Below are positions 7,625 to 16,871 of a stretch of DNA of 64,000 nucleotides, in pieces (the stretch's first letter is position 1; each line of letters begins with the position of its first letter). Position numbers and translations under genes: made by a program. The notes beneath the pieces are model-generated. The model ran no database searches. It had not been told where the DNA came from and was given only the letters and a program-made list of their open reading frames with translations. The DNA is from Chitinispirillales bacterium (GTDB taxonomy: Bacteria > Fibrobacterota > Chitinivibrionia > Chitinivibrionales > Chitinivibrionaceae), in NCBI GenBank assembly GCA_031254455.1, contig JAIRUI010000117.1, positions 18,747-82,746 of the forward strand, read 5' to 3'.

Positions 7625-8771
7625 AGAAAATAAAAGGATTAATCCTTTTAGATCTGTATTTGAAGGAGTAAAGAGAAAAGATAAGAGTAAAAGACTTAAA
7701 ATTATTCTTGTACTTTTGTTCTGTACATTAGTGGATATTTCTTGTTTTGGGTTTATGATTTACGCAATGGGGTTGTCTTTGTTGTATGTGTTAATTGGAG
7801 GAGTATTATCAGGACTTCTGACAAATTTGGCTTCATATGTCTGTGGAGATTTCGGGTATGGTCAAATTAAGGAGGTTAAGCAAACAATAGTTAATACAAA
7901 AAACGAAAGAATACTTGAACAGATCAAAAGTGACAGAGAAATAGCATGGTTCATATTCGTGGTAACATTCATAGCGATAATAGTGTTGCAGTCCGTACTT
8001 TCGTTTAAGAAATATCAACAAATAGTACAGCATAATGTTGAGTTTAATGAAAAATATGTTGAATGGAAAAAAATTAAGGAAAGTGATGAGTTTCAAACAT
8101 GGAAGATTACGCGCCAAGATTCGCATATAGAAAATGAGCCTAAGGATGCCAACGGGGTTATCGATTTGGCAACATTCATGTTCCCTCTCCTTACTACTAT
8201 TTTTTCATTCGTATTCGGAGTGAAATTTAGAAATGAGTATTATGGGATTAAAGACTTATATGATAAAAAGTGCAAAGAAATTACCGATTGGTACAATAAG
8301 CAGGACGAGGAAGAAAAACCAATTAACGACGATTCCAAGGAGAAAGTAAAAAAACTTGAAAACGAAAAAAAGGAAAAGATTGAAGAACTCAAAAACACTT
8401 CTAACAAACTCTTGAAAGATGCAGAAAAAATTATCGGTCCGATAGATGATCTCGGAAAACTTAAAGGAAAATTGTATGATGCCATAATGGAATCAATCGA
8501 AGAAAAACCAAACAACAAGCCATTATACGAATGTCGAGAAAAATTAATAGAAGAAATCATACAGATCTTGCCGAAGTACTATGAATATGACATTGAAGAT
8601 CTACATAAGTCTCTAATTGTTGTAGCAGGCAAAATAAAAAACGATTTATGCTCCCTTGCCACTAATACTCAGCTGCATTCGTTGAATGAAGATGAAAAAT
8701 ACCAGAGTCGGTTGCAAAACTTGAAATGCGCCCAAAATATTTTTAAACCATATAAAGGAAGTGAAAAATGA
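7617..8771 (+). CDS. Four-helix membrane protein with coiled-coil domains, 384 aa
   Basis: Two hydrophobic helices near residues 25-75 ('LKIILVLLFCTLVDISC', 'LSLLYVLIGGVLSGLL'), one near 105-122 ('WFIFVVTFIAIIVLQSVL') and one near 180-200 ('LATFMFPLLTTIFSFVFG') are followed by a charged helical domain with a coiled coil ('EKVKKLENEKKEKIEELKN'). It overlaps the coiled-coil gene before it by 8 nt and the lipoprotein gene after it by 4 nt (ATGA), so the three are almost certainly co-translated. The layout suggests an inner-membrane anchor of an envelope complex. Family not recognised. Confidence 0.7.
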   Translation: MSKENKRINPFRSVFEGVKRKDKSKRLKIILVLLFCTLVDISCFGFMIYAMGLSLLYVLIGGVLSGLLTNLASYVCGDFGYGQIKEVKQTIVNTKNERILEQIKSDREIAWFIFVVTFIAIIVLQSVLSFKKYQQIVQHNVEFNEKYVEWKKIKESDEFQTWKITRQDSHIENEPKDANGVIDLATFMFPLLTTIFSFVFGVKFRNEYYGIKDLYDKKCKEITDWYNKQDEEEKPINDDSKEKVKKLENEKKEKIEELKNTSNKLLKDAEKIIGPIDDLGKLKGKLYDAIMESIEEKPNNKPLYECREKLIEEIIQILPKYYEYDIEDLHKSLIVVAGKIKNDLCSLATNTQLHSLNEDEKYQSRLQNLKCAQNIFKPYKGSEK

Positions 8772-10042
8772 AATCACAAAAAATGCGTTGTTTTATAATC
8801 GCCGCGTTACTAATAAGTATAACACTCATATCTTGCAGAGATAACAGAGGCGCCGATGCTTTGGTTTTAATCGTTGGGTGTAATGCGAATACGAATGTAT
8901 TGCCGGATAGATTTTATAGTGAAATAAGTAAATTTCTGGAAGGTGCCGTAGATGGAGGTTGCGTTGCCGTAATTTCAAGCGACGGTGTTCCAAGAGTCTT
9001 ATATGAGAATTGTTTCTCCGCAGAAAAAAATAGAATCGAACGAGAGAAAAAAAATGAAAGCAGAAAAAAGAGAATTGAGAAATTTTTAATGGACGAAAAT
9101 GAAATACGTGCCGTAGTGCCTGAAAACGATTTGTTAAAGGCTATTCAGCACGGAGCTAGACAGTTGAATGCTTTTGAAAGTCAATCTAAAAGAAAACTCA
9201 GAGAAAAACGAATTGTCATCATGAACAATGGCATAGTAACGACAGGAGAGTTTGATTTCACGGCTTCGGCGTATATGATTAATAAGTATGACTTTAAAAC
9301 CAAGAAAAATGAAGTCGAAGCATTTGCCGCCGGAATTGCTGAAAAACTTAGTATGAACGGAGAATTGCCTAACCTTGGAGATGTAAACATTACTTTTATG
9401 GGACTTGGCGATGTCGCTCCGCCACAAGAAGAATTGTCAATGAAGGTAAGAGAAGGACTAATAATACTGTGGAGAACTATATTTGAGAAGTGTAATGTTC
9501 CTACCGCTCAGATAGATATAAAAGACTGGCCTCCAAATACGGGCAATCCTAATGTAGGGCTTCCACAAGTTACGCCTATATTTTTTTTTAACGGAATAAT
9601 GGAGATTCCTGACAGTTTGGTAACATTTTCTTTCGGACAATCGGTCTATAAAGATCCAAGTAGCGCAGAAAAAGTGCTTAGGAATTTTTCGAACGAAATA
9701 ATTGAATATATTGCAAAGAACAAGAACGCTAAAATATATGTGGTCGGTTCAGAGTCAAAACACAGGGGCGTTCCGCCCCCATTTACAACCGCTTTATCTG
9801 AAAGCAGAGCAAAAACTGTTATGGAAACACTTGTAAGATTTGGCGTTCCGAGGAATCAAATGGAAGCATTCGGTCTTGCTGTAGATTTTCCAAGGCGCGA
9901 AGATGAATGGAAAAGCGGAGCGTTTGATCCAATAATTGGAGCGAAAAATCAAAAAGTTGTACTTATTCCTGATAATATAGAAGATGTTAAATTTTTAGAA
10001 GAAGTGCGGAGTGCGAGAGCGATACTGTATGGAAAGCGATAG
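8768..10042 (+). CDS. Lipoprotein with OmpA-like C-terminal domain, 424 aa
   Basis: A lipobox signal peptide ends 'LISC' (Cys23). Residues ~30-210 resemble a divergent vWA-like alpha/beta fold ('ADALVLIVGCNANTN' strand, then 'KRIVIMNNGIVTTGEFDF'). Residues ~275-410 match the OmpA/MotB-type peptidoglycan-binding pattern: 'VTFSFGQ' strand, a helix, 'AKIYVVGSES', then 'LSESRAKTVMETLVRFGVP' and 'QKVVLIPD'. It should be membrane-lipidated and bind the cell wall, perhaps linking the membrane protein encoded just before it (4-nt overlap) to peptidoglycan. The OmpA assignment is fairly secure; the vWA-like part is a suggestion. Confidence 0.7.
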   Translation: MKSQKMRCFIIAALLISITLISCRDNRGADALVLIVGCNANTNVLPDRFYSEISKFLEGAVDGGCVAVISSDGVPRVLYENCFSAEKNRIEREKKNESRKKRIEKFLMDENEIRAVVPENDLLKAIQHGARQLNAFESQSKRKLREKRIVIMNNGIVTTGEFDFTASAYMINKYDFKTKKNEVEAFAAGIAEKLSMNGELPNLGDVNITFMGLGDVAPPQEELSMKVREGLIILWRTIFEKCNVPTAQIDIKDWPPNTGNPNVGLPQVTPIFFFNGIMEIPDSLVTFSFGQSVYKDPSSAEKVLRNFSNEIIEYIAKNKNAKIYVVGSESKHRGVPPPFTTALSESRAKTVMETLVRFGVPRNQMEAFGLAVDFPRREDEWKSGAFDPIIGAKNQKVVLIPDNIEDVKFLEEVRSARAILYGKR

Positions 10043-10361
10043 GCGAACTTTTTATAAGGGGTAAATTCGTTGCAGCGCAGAACCAATTACAACGAGTGCC
10101 TACCACACTAAAGCATACGTTGAAAAACAAGAACTGTAAAAAATTTGGATACAGAAAACATTTGAACATATGATAAACTTAAATATTTGATAGCAGAAAA
10201 GAGGAAAGAAGTGGATGAAAAAATTAGCAAAATATTAAGAATTAATCTCAATCTATATTTATAGTGGGGGTTGATTACAAAAAATAGGAAAGATGAAAAA
10301 ATCATCGACAATAAACATAAACAACGTATGCCTATTATGGCATTAAGAAAGGTAGCAGAAC
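10043..10361. other. 319-bp gap before the TerY-like block
   Basis: No convincing gene is seen. A 17-codon GTG ORF (10212-10265) follows a GAGGAAAG motif but has no recognisable product. A short hairpin ATGCC/GGCAT lies at 10328-10343, directly upstream of the vWA gene. The gap separates two tightly packed gene blocks and probably carries the promoter of the second. Confidence 0.5.
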
Positions 10362-11066
10362 ATGGAAAATTTGGAACAAAAAAATTTTAACGAATCCCCG
10401 CACATTATCAATCCAAGCGAATCACACATGGCGTTGATTTTTCTGCTTGATACGTCAGGATCTATGGCGTCAGACGGTAAAGGCGGAAGTCCTATTCAAG
10501 AACTTAACGCAGGCTTGAACAGATTTAAGGCTGAAATTATCAAAGACAAGCAAACGCGAGACATTTTAGACGTCGCGATTATTGAGTTTAACAGCGACCA
10601 TAGGGTAATACAAGATTTTGTTCCCGTAGAAGATATGGAAGAAGTCAATCTCGCGGCTACCGGAGTAACTAACATGGCTCCGGCAATAAAAACCGCTCTT
10701 GATATGATTAACGAAAGATCAAGGTTTTACAAACTCTCCGGTTCCGTGCCTTATAAGCCCTGGATTATTTTAATCTCCGACGGCGCTCCAGGCGACGATA
10801 TAAGCGGCGCTATTGAAAGAATTAAGGACATGGAAGAGAATCGTAATGTCAGTTTTCGTTCTTTGGGCGTAGAGGGATATGACTCTAAAGTTTTACACGA
10901 TTTGTCAGGTCCAAAGGTAATGAAATTAACGGGTACAGATTTCTCTAGTTTTTTCGATTGGGTTAATAAAAGTATGAGAGCGGTTTCTCAAAGCTCGCCG
11001 CACGAAAAACCGGAAGCGATAAAGCTTTCGGGGAATGTAGTTGTTGACACGGATTGGGATGATTGA
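10362..11066 (+). CDS. TerY-like von Willebrand factor A protein, 234 aa
   Basis: A single vWA domain fills residues ~22-205. The MIDAS metal motif is intact: DTSGS with Asp30, Ser32 and Ser34, a conserved Thr in 'ATGVTNMAPAI', and 'LISDGAPGD'. This matches the TerY group of cytoplasmic vWA proteins, which bind a divalent metal and act as partners of phospho-signalling proteins. It is followed directly by a PP2C phosphatase and a kinase, the TerY-P triad described from comparative genomics of tellurium-resistance-type stress systems. No TerC/TerD genes occur in the window. The short C-terminal tail (~30 residues) is low complexity. Confidence 0.85.
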   Translation: MENLEQKNFNESPHIINPSESHMALIFLLDTSGSMASDGKGGSPIQELNAGLNRFKAEIIKDKQTRDILDVAIIEFNSDHRVIQDFVPVEDMEEVNLAATGVTNMAPAIKTALDMINERSRFYKLSGSVPYKPWIILISDGAPGDDISGAIERIKDMEENRNVSFRSLGVEGYDSKVLHDLSGPKVMKLTGTDFSSFFDWVNKSMRAVSQSSPHEKPEAIKLSGNVVVDTDWDD

Positions 11067-11142
11067 TTGTAAACATGCGAAACCGATTTTTAAGTAAACG
11101 AATTAGTTTCGTATGTTATTCACAAAGAGAGGTTAAACGAAA

Positions 11143-12021
11143 ATGATATATACATACGGTATTACGGAACAAGGCGCATACCACGTTAAAAACAACATAC
11201 CTTGTCAAGACGAGCATTATATCGTCAAATACGGCGATAATATGATTGTTGCGGCTGTTGCAGACGGGTGCGGAAGTGAAGAACATTCGGATATCGCTTC
11301 AAAAATCGCGGCAAAAGTTTCCGTAGATTTTTGCGTGGAACATATTTCTATGCCGGAAGATAAGGACGATATTTTGAATATAATAAAAAAATCGTTTTTA
11401 CTGGCGCAGAACACTATCGAACAAAAAGCGAAAGATAACGGACATAGCGTTGACCAATATGATACGACACTTACTTTAGCCGTTATGTACAAAGATACGT
11501 TATATTACGGTCATTCTGGCGACAGTGGAATTCTCGCATTGACTGCCGAAGGGCTTTATGAACAAGTTACAGAACAACAACAAGACGAGGAAGGACGTGT
11601 TTTCTATCTGTTTTGCAGTGATAAATGGGTATTTAAGAAATTTGAAAAACAGGTTTGTAGCGTATTATTGGCGACCGATGGAATATTTGAACCGTTATTC
11701 CCTTATCTGATTAAATACGAGCCGGTAAATATACACGTATCGCTTGCCCGATTTTTTATGGACAACAAAATTTTACAGATAGACGAATTAGGCGAAGACG
11801 CAGTGAAAGCGCGGATTGCCGACTTTATTCACAATATATCGGACGAACAAGTCAATGACGACAAAACCATAGTCGTATTAGTGAATCCGTCGATTGAATC
11901 TAAGGAGCAATCTGACAATTATTACAAAGAACCGGACTGGGTTGGGTTGAAAAAAATACACGACGAAAAATGGAAACACGATGCGTATCCGCATTTATTC
12001 AAGGAACAAAAGGATATATGA
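11143..12021 (+). CDS. PP2C-family Ser/Thr phosphatase of a TerY-P triad, 292 aa
   Basis: Metal-binding PP2C motifs are visible in order: 'CQDEH' (Asp23), 'VADGCGSEEHSD' (Asp41), 'YGHSGDSGI', 'LLATDGIFE' and a final 'DDKTIVVLV'. It should remove phosphate from Ser/Thr, most likely opposing the kinase encoded next, with which it overlaps by 4 nt (ATGA at 12018). It is a soluble protein. AGAGAGG lies about 10 nt before the ATG. The C-terminal ~45 residues after the PP2C core are an extension of unknown role. Confidence 0.88.
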   Translation: MIYTYGITEQGAYHVKNNIPCQDEHYIVKYGDNMIVAAVADGCGSEEHSDIASKIAAKVSVDFCVEHISMPEDKDDILNIIKKSFLLAQNTIEQKAKDNGHSVDQYDTTLTLAVMYKDTLYYGHSGDSGILALTAEGLYEQVTEQQQDEEGRVFYLFCSDKWVFKKFEKQVCSVLLATDGIFEPLFPYLIKYEPVNIHVSLARFFMDNKILQIDELGEDAVKARIADFIHNISDEQVNDDKTIVVLVNPSIESKEQSDNYYKEPDWVGLKKIHDEKWKHDAYPHLFKEQKDI

Positions 12022-13817
12022 CGCATAAGGGTATATCGGGAACAAACTATTCGCTTCAATCCACCTCTTTTAAGAGCGGCGGCGAAGGCAGTATATACCA
12101 TGTAGGGGACGCTAACGGATCAAAAAAGGTTGCCAAAATTTATCATGACGAAGCGTTAACGCCGGAACTCGAAGATAAACTCAAATATATGGTAAATAAC
12201 CCTCCTGACCCAAGTGTATTGAATCAGGTCGCTTGGCCGTTGGATATTTTATACGATACGGAAAGCAAATTTTGCGGTTTTGTAATGCCGGAATTAAGCA
12301 TAAACGCCGAGTTAAGCGATGTTTATAAGTATCTTTCTTCCGTTTATCAGTCTTTATCCATAAACAATAAGATAATCATAGCGGAAAATATATGCGCCGT
12401 TATATCTGCGGTGCATAACGCAGGATATGTATTTGGAGACTTTAATCCGCAAAACATCGGCGTTGATAAAAACAGCGGAAAAGTCGCTTTTTTAGATACG
12501 GACTCTTACCATGTTTTTGACACAGTTAAAAACAAGCATTATCGCTGTAAAGTATGCGCAGACGGATATGTCGCGCCGGAACTGCTGGAAGCGTGTGCCG
12601 ACCATGCGGCTGCATATCCGCAAGACGGTAAAAAACTTTACGAAAAAATACCGTTAAAAAAATCTTTTACAGAACAAACGGATAATTTTGCCTTAGCCAT
12701 CCATATATTCAAATTATTAATGAACGGATATACGCCGTTCGGAGGGATAATTGAAACAGAAAGGCTCTCACAAGCTTCTCCAAGCCAAGGAAACACCGCT
12801 GTCCGCCGCAACGAATATTCTTTCAGACCCGGATATAAACCTATGTCTGCCGCAGTGCCGCCGCTTGACATATTTCCGCAAGAAATAGCGAATTTATTCC
12901 AGCGGGCGTTTTTAGTTACCGGTTCAATCAATCCGCTGCAAAGACCGACATCAATCGAATGGCACCAGGCTTTGTCCCGATATGAAAATACGTTGATTGA
13001 CTGTCCTGTAAATAAACTACATCAATACGACAGGAAAAATAAAACATGTCCGTATTGTGAAGCGGATATGAAGTATCAAAACGCGATAAACGGGATGAAG
13101 GCTAAAACGCATTCTCCCATACCGGCGCCTATATCAATTATTCAACAGAAAACCTATTCGCAGAAACAGTCCGGCAGTAATAAATTCTCAAACTTTCGCA
13201 AAAAAAGATGGAGATCCCTGTCCAAGTTTATTATAATCGCCATTTCGTTAAGCTTAATAACATTAGGAGTGAATTTGGTAAATTCGCGAGAGGCATACAA
13301 AACAATTAAAACGTTCGTTCACCAAAAGCCGCAAGAGTCTATTGCCGTTACTTCCGTTCCTCCACACATTCCACAAAATGTAAATGTAGAAACCGCACAA
13401 ACAAAAACAGCAAACACAAGCGGAAACGCTTATACGAAATCGCTTGAACATCGACAACAGCAACCGCTGACTACTACTACTTCCATTAAAACGGAACAGA
13501 CGAAAACACCAACGCCTCAAAAACAATCTACGGTTAATACCGTTACTGCTATAAATAGGGCGGCAGATCATAACAACCGCGGAGTTGAATATCTGAACAA
13601 AGGCGATTATGACAGAGCGATCGCTGATTTTAATGAAGCGATACGAATTGATCCAAACAATGCAATTGTTCGCGGCAACCGTGGAAATGCATATTTCATG
13701 AAAAACGATTATGACAGAGCAATCGCTGATTTCAAAGAGGCAATAAAGCTAAATCCAAACGATACGGAAGCAAAAAAAGATTTGGAAGACGCTCTTAGGC
13801 GAAAAAACTCAATGTAA
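12018..13817 (+). CDS. Membrane Ser/Thr kinase-like protein with zinc-ribbon-like motif and TPRs, 599 aa
   Basis: I choose ATG 12018, overlapping the phosphatase stop as ATGA; an upstream frame from 11970 would overlap by 52 nt. The kinase domain spans ~15-325: Gly-rich loop 'SGGEGSIY' (20-27), Lys40, catalytic-loop Asp141 in 'GDFNPQN', and 'LDTD' (159-162) in place of DFG. These are the variant motifs of the YegI-like kinases in TerY-P triads. Residues 329-347 hold C...H...CPYC, resembling a zinc ribbon. One transmembrane helix (~404-421) is followed by a Thr-rich linker and two TPRs (~516-590, 'YDRAIADFNEAI'). So the kinase lies in the cytoplasm and the TPRs probably lie across the membrane. 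Confidence 0.85.
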   Translation: MTHKGISGTNYSLQSTSFKSGGEGSIYHVGDANGSKKVAKIYHDEALTPELEDKLKYMVNNPPDPSVLNQVAWPLDILYDTESKFCGFVMPELSINAELSDVYKYLSSVYQSLSINNKIIIAENICAVISAVHNAGYVFGDFNPQNIGVDKNSGKVAFLDTDSYHVFDTVKNKHYRCKVCADGYVAPELLEACADHAAAYPQDGKKLYEKIPLKKSFTEQTDNFALAIHIFKLLMNGYTPFGGIIETERLSQASPSQGNTAVRRNEYSFRPGYKPMSAAVPPLDIFPQEIANLFQRAFLVTGSINPLQRPTSIEWHQALSRYENTLIDCPVNKLHQYDRKNKTCPYCEADMKYQNAINGMKAKTHSPIPAPISIIQQKTYSQKQSGSNKFSNFRKKRWRSLSKFIIIAISLSLITLGVNLVNSREAYKTIKTFVHQKPQESIAVTSVPPHIPQNVNVETAQTKTANTSGNAYTKSLEHRQQQPLTTTTSIKTEQTKTPTPQKQSTVNTVTAINRAADHNNRGVEYLNKGDYDRAIADFNEAIRIDPNNAIVRGNRGNAYFMKNDYDRAIADFKEAIKLNPNDTEAKKDLEDALRRKNSM

Positions 13818-13883
13818 ACAAACTATTAAACAGAGAGAAAAACAGATGAAGCGTCAAAGTATTTGTAACGAGGAGCGACAATT

Positions 13884-14891
13884 TTGTTATTTGACATGAG
13901 CAACATATTTAAACCTTCTGTAGATAACGGCGGCTATTACTACAGTCGCCTAAGTGACGAACAGAAATCAATATACCGGATAATATTATCCGGTATTGAA
14001 ACGTATGCGGAAGAAATAAAATTACCTATGAAGCCGATTAATGAAATATCTATGATATTTAACCGTATCTTGCTTGACAATCCAACGCTTTTTTATACTT
14101 CATCTTTTAGCCAAATAAACGATTTGTGCAAACAAAAATGTATTGTAAAACCCGATTATAAATATTCAAATAAATTTGTGCGACAAAACACAAATCATAT
14201 CAAAACCTGTTTACAAACATTTGAAGCGTTAAAGACAAAAAGAGATATTGAAAAAGAGATGTATGTTCATGATTATTGTTTGAATAACTTTAAGTATGAC
14301 TATACGTTCGCGGACTACTCGTATTTAGTCCTTGGTCCTGTACTAAATAATACCGCCGTATGTGAAGGAATCGCCAAATTTGTAAAACTTGCGTTTGATT
14401 ATCTTGGAATTGAAAGCGTCGTAGTTTCGGGAAAAGCAAAAAATCCTATAAACTCTGCAACAGAAGGACACGCTTGGAACGTTGTCAAAATTGATGGAAA
14501 AACATATCACTTGGACGTTACTTTCGATATGACGCTAAAAGACAAAACAAATCGCTATGATTATTTCAATCTTACCGACGAAGACATAAAAAAGGATCAT
14601 ACCGCACTAGACGATTTACCCGTATGTTCAACAATTGGAAACGATTATTTTTCGGTAAATTCGTTAGTTGTGTTCACACCCGCTGAACTCGAAAAAATAA
14701 TAGGAAACGGTTTAACGCAGGGCAAGAAAAATATTACGGTGAAACTGAAAAACGTAAAAAACACAGAAAGCGTCGTAGATAAAGTAATGTCTGTTTCGCA
14801 GCAACAATATATGAAAATTTATAAACGCGGTGTAACGGTAGAAGTCAAATACAATTTAAATCAAGCGGTATTTGACATAAATTTCAAATGA
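13884..14891 (+). CDS. Transglutaminase-like (papain-fold) protein, 335 aa
   Basis: The catalytic triad of the transglutaminase-like fold is present: Cys160 in 'AVCEGIAK', His196 in 'EGHAWNVVKIDGK' and Asp211 in 'YHLDVTFD'. Bacterial members act as proteases or cross-linking enzymes. The N-terminal ~120 residues are a helical pre-domain. There is no signal peptide. I keep the TTG start because GAGGAG (13870-13875) lies 8 nt upstream; the ATG at 13896 would be too far. It follows the kinase gene at 66 bp and precedes the degenerate ATPase at 12 bp. Confidence 0.8.
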   Translation: MLFDMSNIFKPSVDNGGYYYSRLSDEQKSIYRIILSGIETYAEEIKLPMKPINEISMIFNRILLDNPTLFYTSSFSQINDLCKQKCIVKPDYKYSNKFVRQNTNHIKTCLQTFEALKTKRDIEKEMYVHDYCLNNFKYDYTFADYSYLVLGPVLNNTAVCEGIAKFVKLAFDYLGIESVVVSGKAKNPINSATEGHAWNVVKIDGKTYHLDVTFDMTLKDKTNRYDYFNLTDEDIKKDHTALDDLPVCSTIGNDYFSVNSLVVFTPAELEKIIGNGLTQGKKNITVKLKNVKNTESVVDKVMSVSQQQYMKIYKRGVTVEVKYNLNQAVFDINFK

Positions 14892-14903
14892 GAAAGGAAA
14901 AAA

Positions 14904-16181
14904 ATGAGTGAGCAAAACAACAATCAAAACGATAGCGGCGGCGGATTGTTTCTATTTATTATCGACTGGATATTTGATATTATAAATAGACGTAAAATTC
15001 GCAAATACAATAAACAAGCCAGAGGCCTTGAAGAATATAAAAGCATTACGACCGATATTTTATTTCCTTGCGAGTCGTATAATGAAAATATTATAGTATC
15101 GGGAGGAGATGCCGGAGAACGTCTGAGGTTTAGTGAACGCATTATACAAAACAGCTCCGCAAAAGGACGTCCGATGATTATACTGCATTTGGGAAATACT
15201 GGTTTGGAAAACATTGCGGCGCAGAATAATCTCGGCGTTATCGCAAGCATGCACAGTAAAAATTTTGACGCGTTTACTTCTTTTGAGCAACAAGAAATCT
15301 GCCAAGTCGTTCTTGATACCTGTAAATCCAAATATGATATAAAACCGTATGGGCGTTATATTTTGCAGATAGTGTACGAACTTTTGGCTTGTCAAAAAAT
15401 ACGCCCGTATTTTTCAAATTACGCAGATTTCACTTACCACCAATTGTCCGAAAAAATTAACGACTGCTTTGTGAGAGGCTTGATTACTCAAACAGCAGCT
15501 GACAATTTAAATTCTTTGCTTATGATGGGACAGACCGAGTGCGCAAAAATTGATTCGTTTTTTTATGATTCAAAAGCGCAAATGGGCCATATAGCGACAA
15601 ACAACGCAAATATTACCGGCGGTACAAGTGTTTTATCGGCGATTAAAAAAGGAAAAACGTTGTGCGTTGATTTAAAATCGTCAGCAAATACTATGCTTGT
15701 AGAATTAATCGTAAATTCCATCACCATCGCCATGAATCGCGGATATGAATTTTCAATTTTCTTGGACGACGTAGCCGTAGCAAACAACGAAGCCCTAAAA
15801 AACATGTTGTGCCAAAAATCAAATCATAATAACATTATTTGTTCTAAAGATTTGTATGCGTTGCTTAATGGGAAAGAGGATGTTTTTACAAACATCGCCG
15901 GAGAAGCGGAAAAAACGGTGCTGTTATCCCACGGTTCGCATATTGGTTGCGAAAAATGGTCAAAATATATAGGGGAGTACGATAAAATCGATGTATCGCA
16001 TAATACAAACGGCGGTTGGAGTCAAAGCAGTAAATGGGGTTATAACTCAAATCAAGGAAAAACGATGAAAGAAAAACGCGAGTATAAAGTAAAACCGGAA
16101 CAAATAAATCGTTTGTCGCACAATGAGATATTTATATACGACAATCAAACAGGCAGTTTGATACAGACAAAAGTGATTTAG
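14904..16181 (+). CDS. Degenerate TraG/VirD4-like ATPase-fold protein, 425 aa
   Basis: The overall run of strands and helices resembles TraG/TraD/VirD4 coupling ATPases and the intact ATPase encoded at 16868. Where a Walker A loop would sit it has 'IIVSGGDAGERLRF', lacking the GKT/S, so ATP hydrolysis is unlikely. A Walker-B-like 'FSIFLDDVA' and a following 'NNIICSKDLYALL' region remain. A single hydrophobic stretch near the N-terminus ('GGGLFLFIIDWIFDII') may bind the membrane. It probably pairs with the active ATPase. The assignment rests on pattern only. Confidence 0.6.
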   Translation: MSEQNNNQNDSGGGLFLFIIDWIFDIINRRKIRKYNKQARGLEEYKSITTDILFPCESYNENIIVSGGDAGERLRFSERIIQNSSAKGRPMIILHLGNTGLENIAAQNNLGVIASMHSKNFDAFTSFEQQEICQVVLDTCKSKYDIKPYGRYILQIVYELLACQKIRPYFSNYADFTYHQLSEKINDCFVRGLITQTAADNLNSLLMMGQTECAKIDSFFYDSKAQMGHIATNNANITGGTSVLSAIKKGKTLCVDLKSSANTMLVELIVNSITIAMNRGYEFSIFLDDVAVANNEALKNMLCQKSNHNNIICSKDLYALLNGKEDVFTNIAGEAEKTVLLSHGSHIGCEKWSKYIGEYDKIDVSHNTNGGWSQSSKWGYNSNQGKTMKEKREYKVKPEQINRLSHNEIFIYDNQTGSLIQTKVI

Positions 16182-16196
16182 AAAGACTGAGATTAT

Positions 16197-16379
16197 ATGA
16201 GCGAATGTACGGATTATTGGTGTAATGAATATGGAAAAGCAAACGGAAATTGTGACCGTTGCGAAAAAAAAGAGAACGCCAAAGATGAATCAAATATGCG
16301 GGTAATTCTTAAAAAACGAGCCGAAAAGGTAATGGAATTGGATAAATTGTCAAATAAAAATTTTGGGCAAAATAGATAA
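16197..16379 (+). CDS. Cys-rich micro-protein, 60 aa
   Basis: Four cysteines lie in the first 22 residues (positions 4, 9, 19 and 22; 'CTDYWC' and 'CDRC'), followed by a lysine-rich helical tail. The pattern suggests a small zinc-binding knuckle. It is loosely reminiscent of the four-cysteine micro-proteins at 5355 and 5979 but without clear sequence identity. The ribosome site is weak. It sits inside the ATPase block, between the degenerate ATPase and the Ser/Gly-rich protein. Confidence 0.55.
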   Translation: MSECTDYWCNEYGKANGNCDRCEKKENAKDESNMRVILKKRAEKVMELDKLSNKNFGQNR

Positions 16380-16397
16380 AAAAAGGAGAACGCTAAA

Positions 16398-16871
16398 ATG
16401 AGCAAGAGTAATACGAGTTCAAATGCGGGTGCCGGACAAGGAAATTCGCAGCCGTCAAGTGCGGCTAACGCAAACGCAAGTTTTAAAAACATGTTTAATT
16501 CTTTGGGACAAGCGACTGTTAAAGGCAGCGGTAAAGCAGCTCAAAGCATTTCCGAAAGCGGAGGGTCAAGCAATGGAATAGTCGCAGGCGGAATTGCTGC
16601 CGGAAAAGACTTAGGGCAAGCTGTAAAGCACGGCGCTCAAGGCATGTCGTATTCCGCAAAATCTATAATGGAAGGTGCGAGTCGGCAAAATCCAAATTCA
16701 GGACAAGCGTTGCAAAGTATGAAAATTCAACAAGCGATGACGCCGCAAGGACGTGCGTCAAGCGCAATAACCGACAAATCAAGCAGTGCGTCAAAAAGCG
16801 GTTCTTCAGCACAGTCTAAAGGAACAAGCGCAAGTTCGGGCGCAAACAAAAGCGGAGGTCAAAGCAGATGA
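16398..16871 (+). CDS. Ser/Gly/Ala/Gln-rich protein, 157 aa
   Basis: Low complexity: over half the residues are Ser, Gly, Ala, Gln or Asn, with a Ser/Gly/Lys-rich tail. A short central part ('GIVAGGIAAGKDLGQAVKHG') could form an amphipathic or hydrophobic helix. No signal peptide or domain is recognised. AAGGAG lies 8 nt upstream, and its end overlaps the start of the intact ATPase gene (ATGA, 4 nt), so the two are co-translated. It could be a flexible adaptor or a substrate of the ATPase pair; this is inference. Confidence 0.65.
   Translation: MSKSNTSSNAGAGQGNSQPSSAANANASFKNMFNSLGQATVKGSGKAAQSISESGGSSNGIVAGGIAAGKDLGQAVKHGAQGMSYSAKSIMEGASRQNPNSGQALQSMKIQQAMTPQGRASSAITDKSSSASKSGSSAQSKGTSASSGANKSGGQSR

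Noticed and set aside
6197..10042. Reading the coiled-coil/OmpA block as Zorya defence (ZorA/ZorB)
   Set aside because: No MotA/TolQ-type channel motif is seen in the membrane protein and the OmpA-type protein is a lipoprotein, unlike ZorB; no ZorC/D helicase is present.
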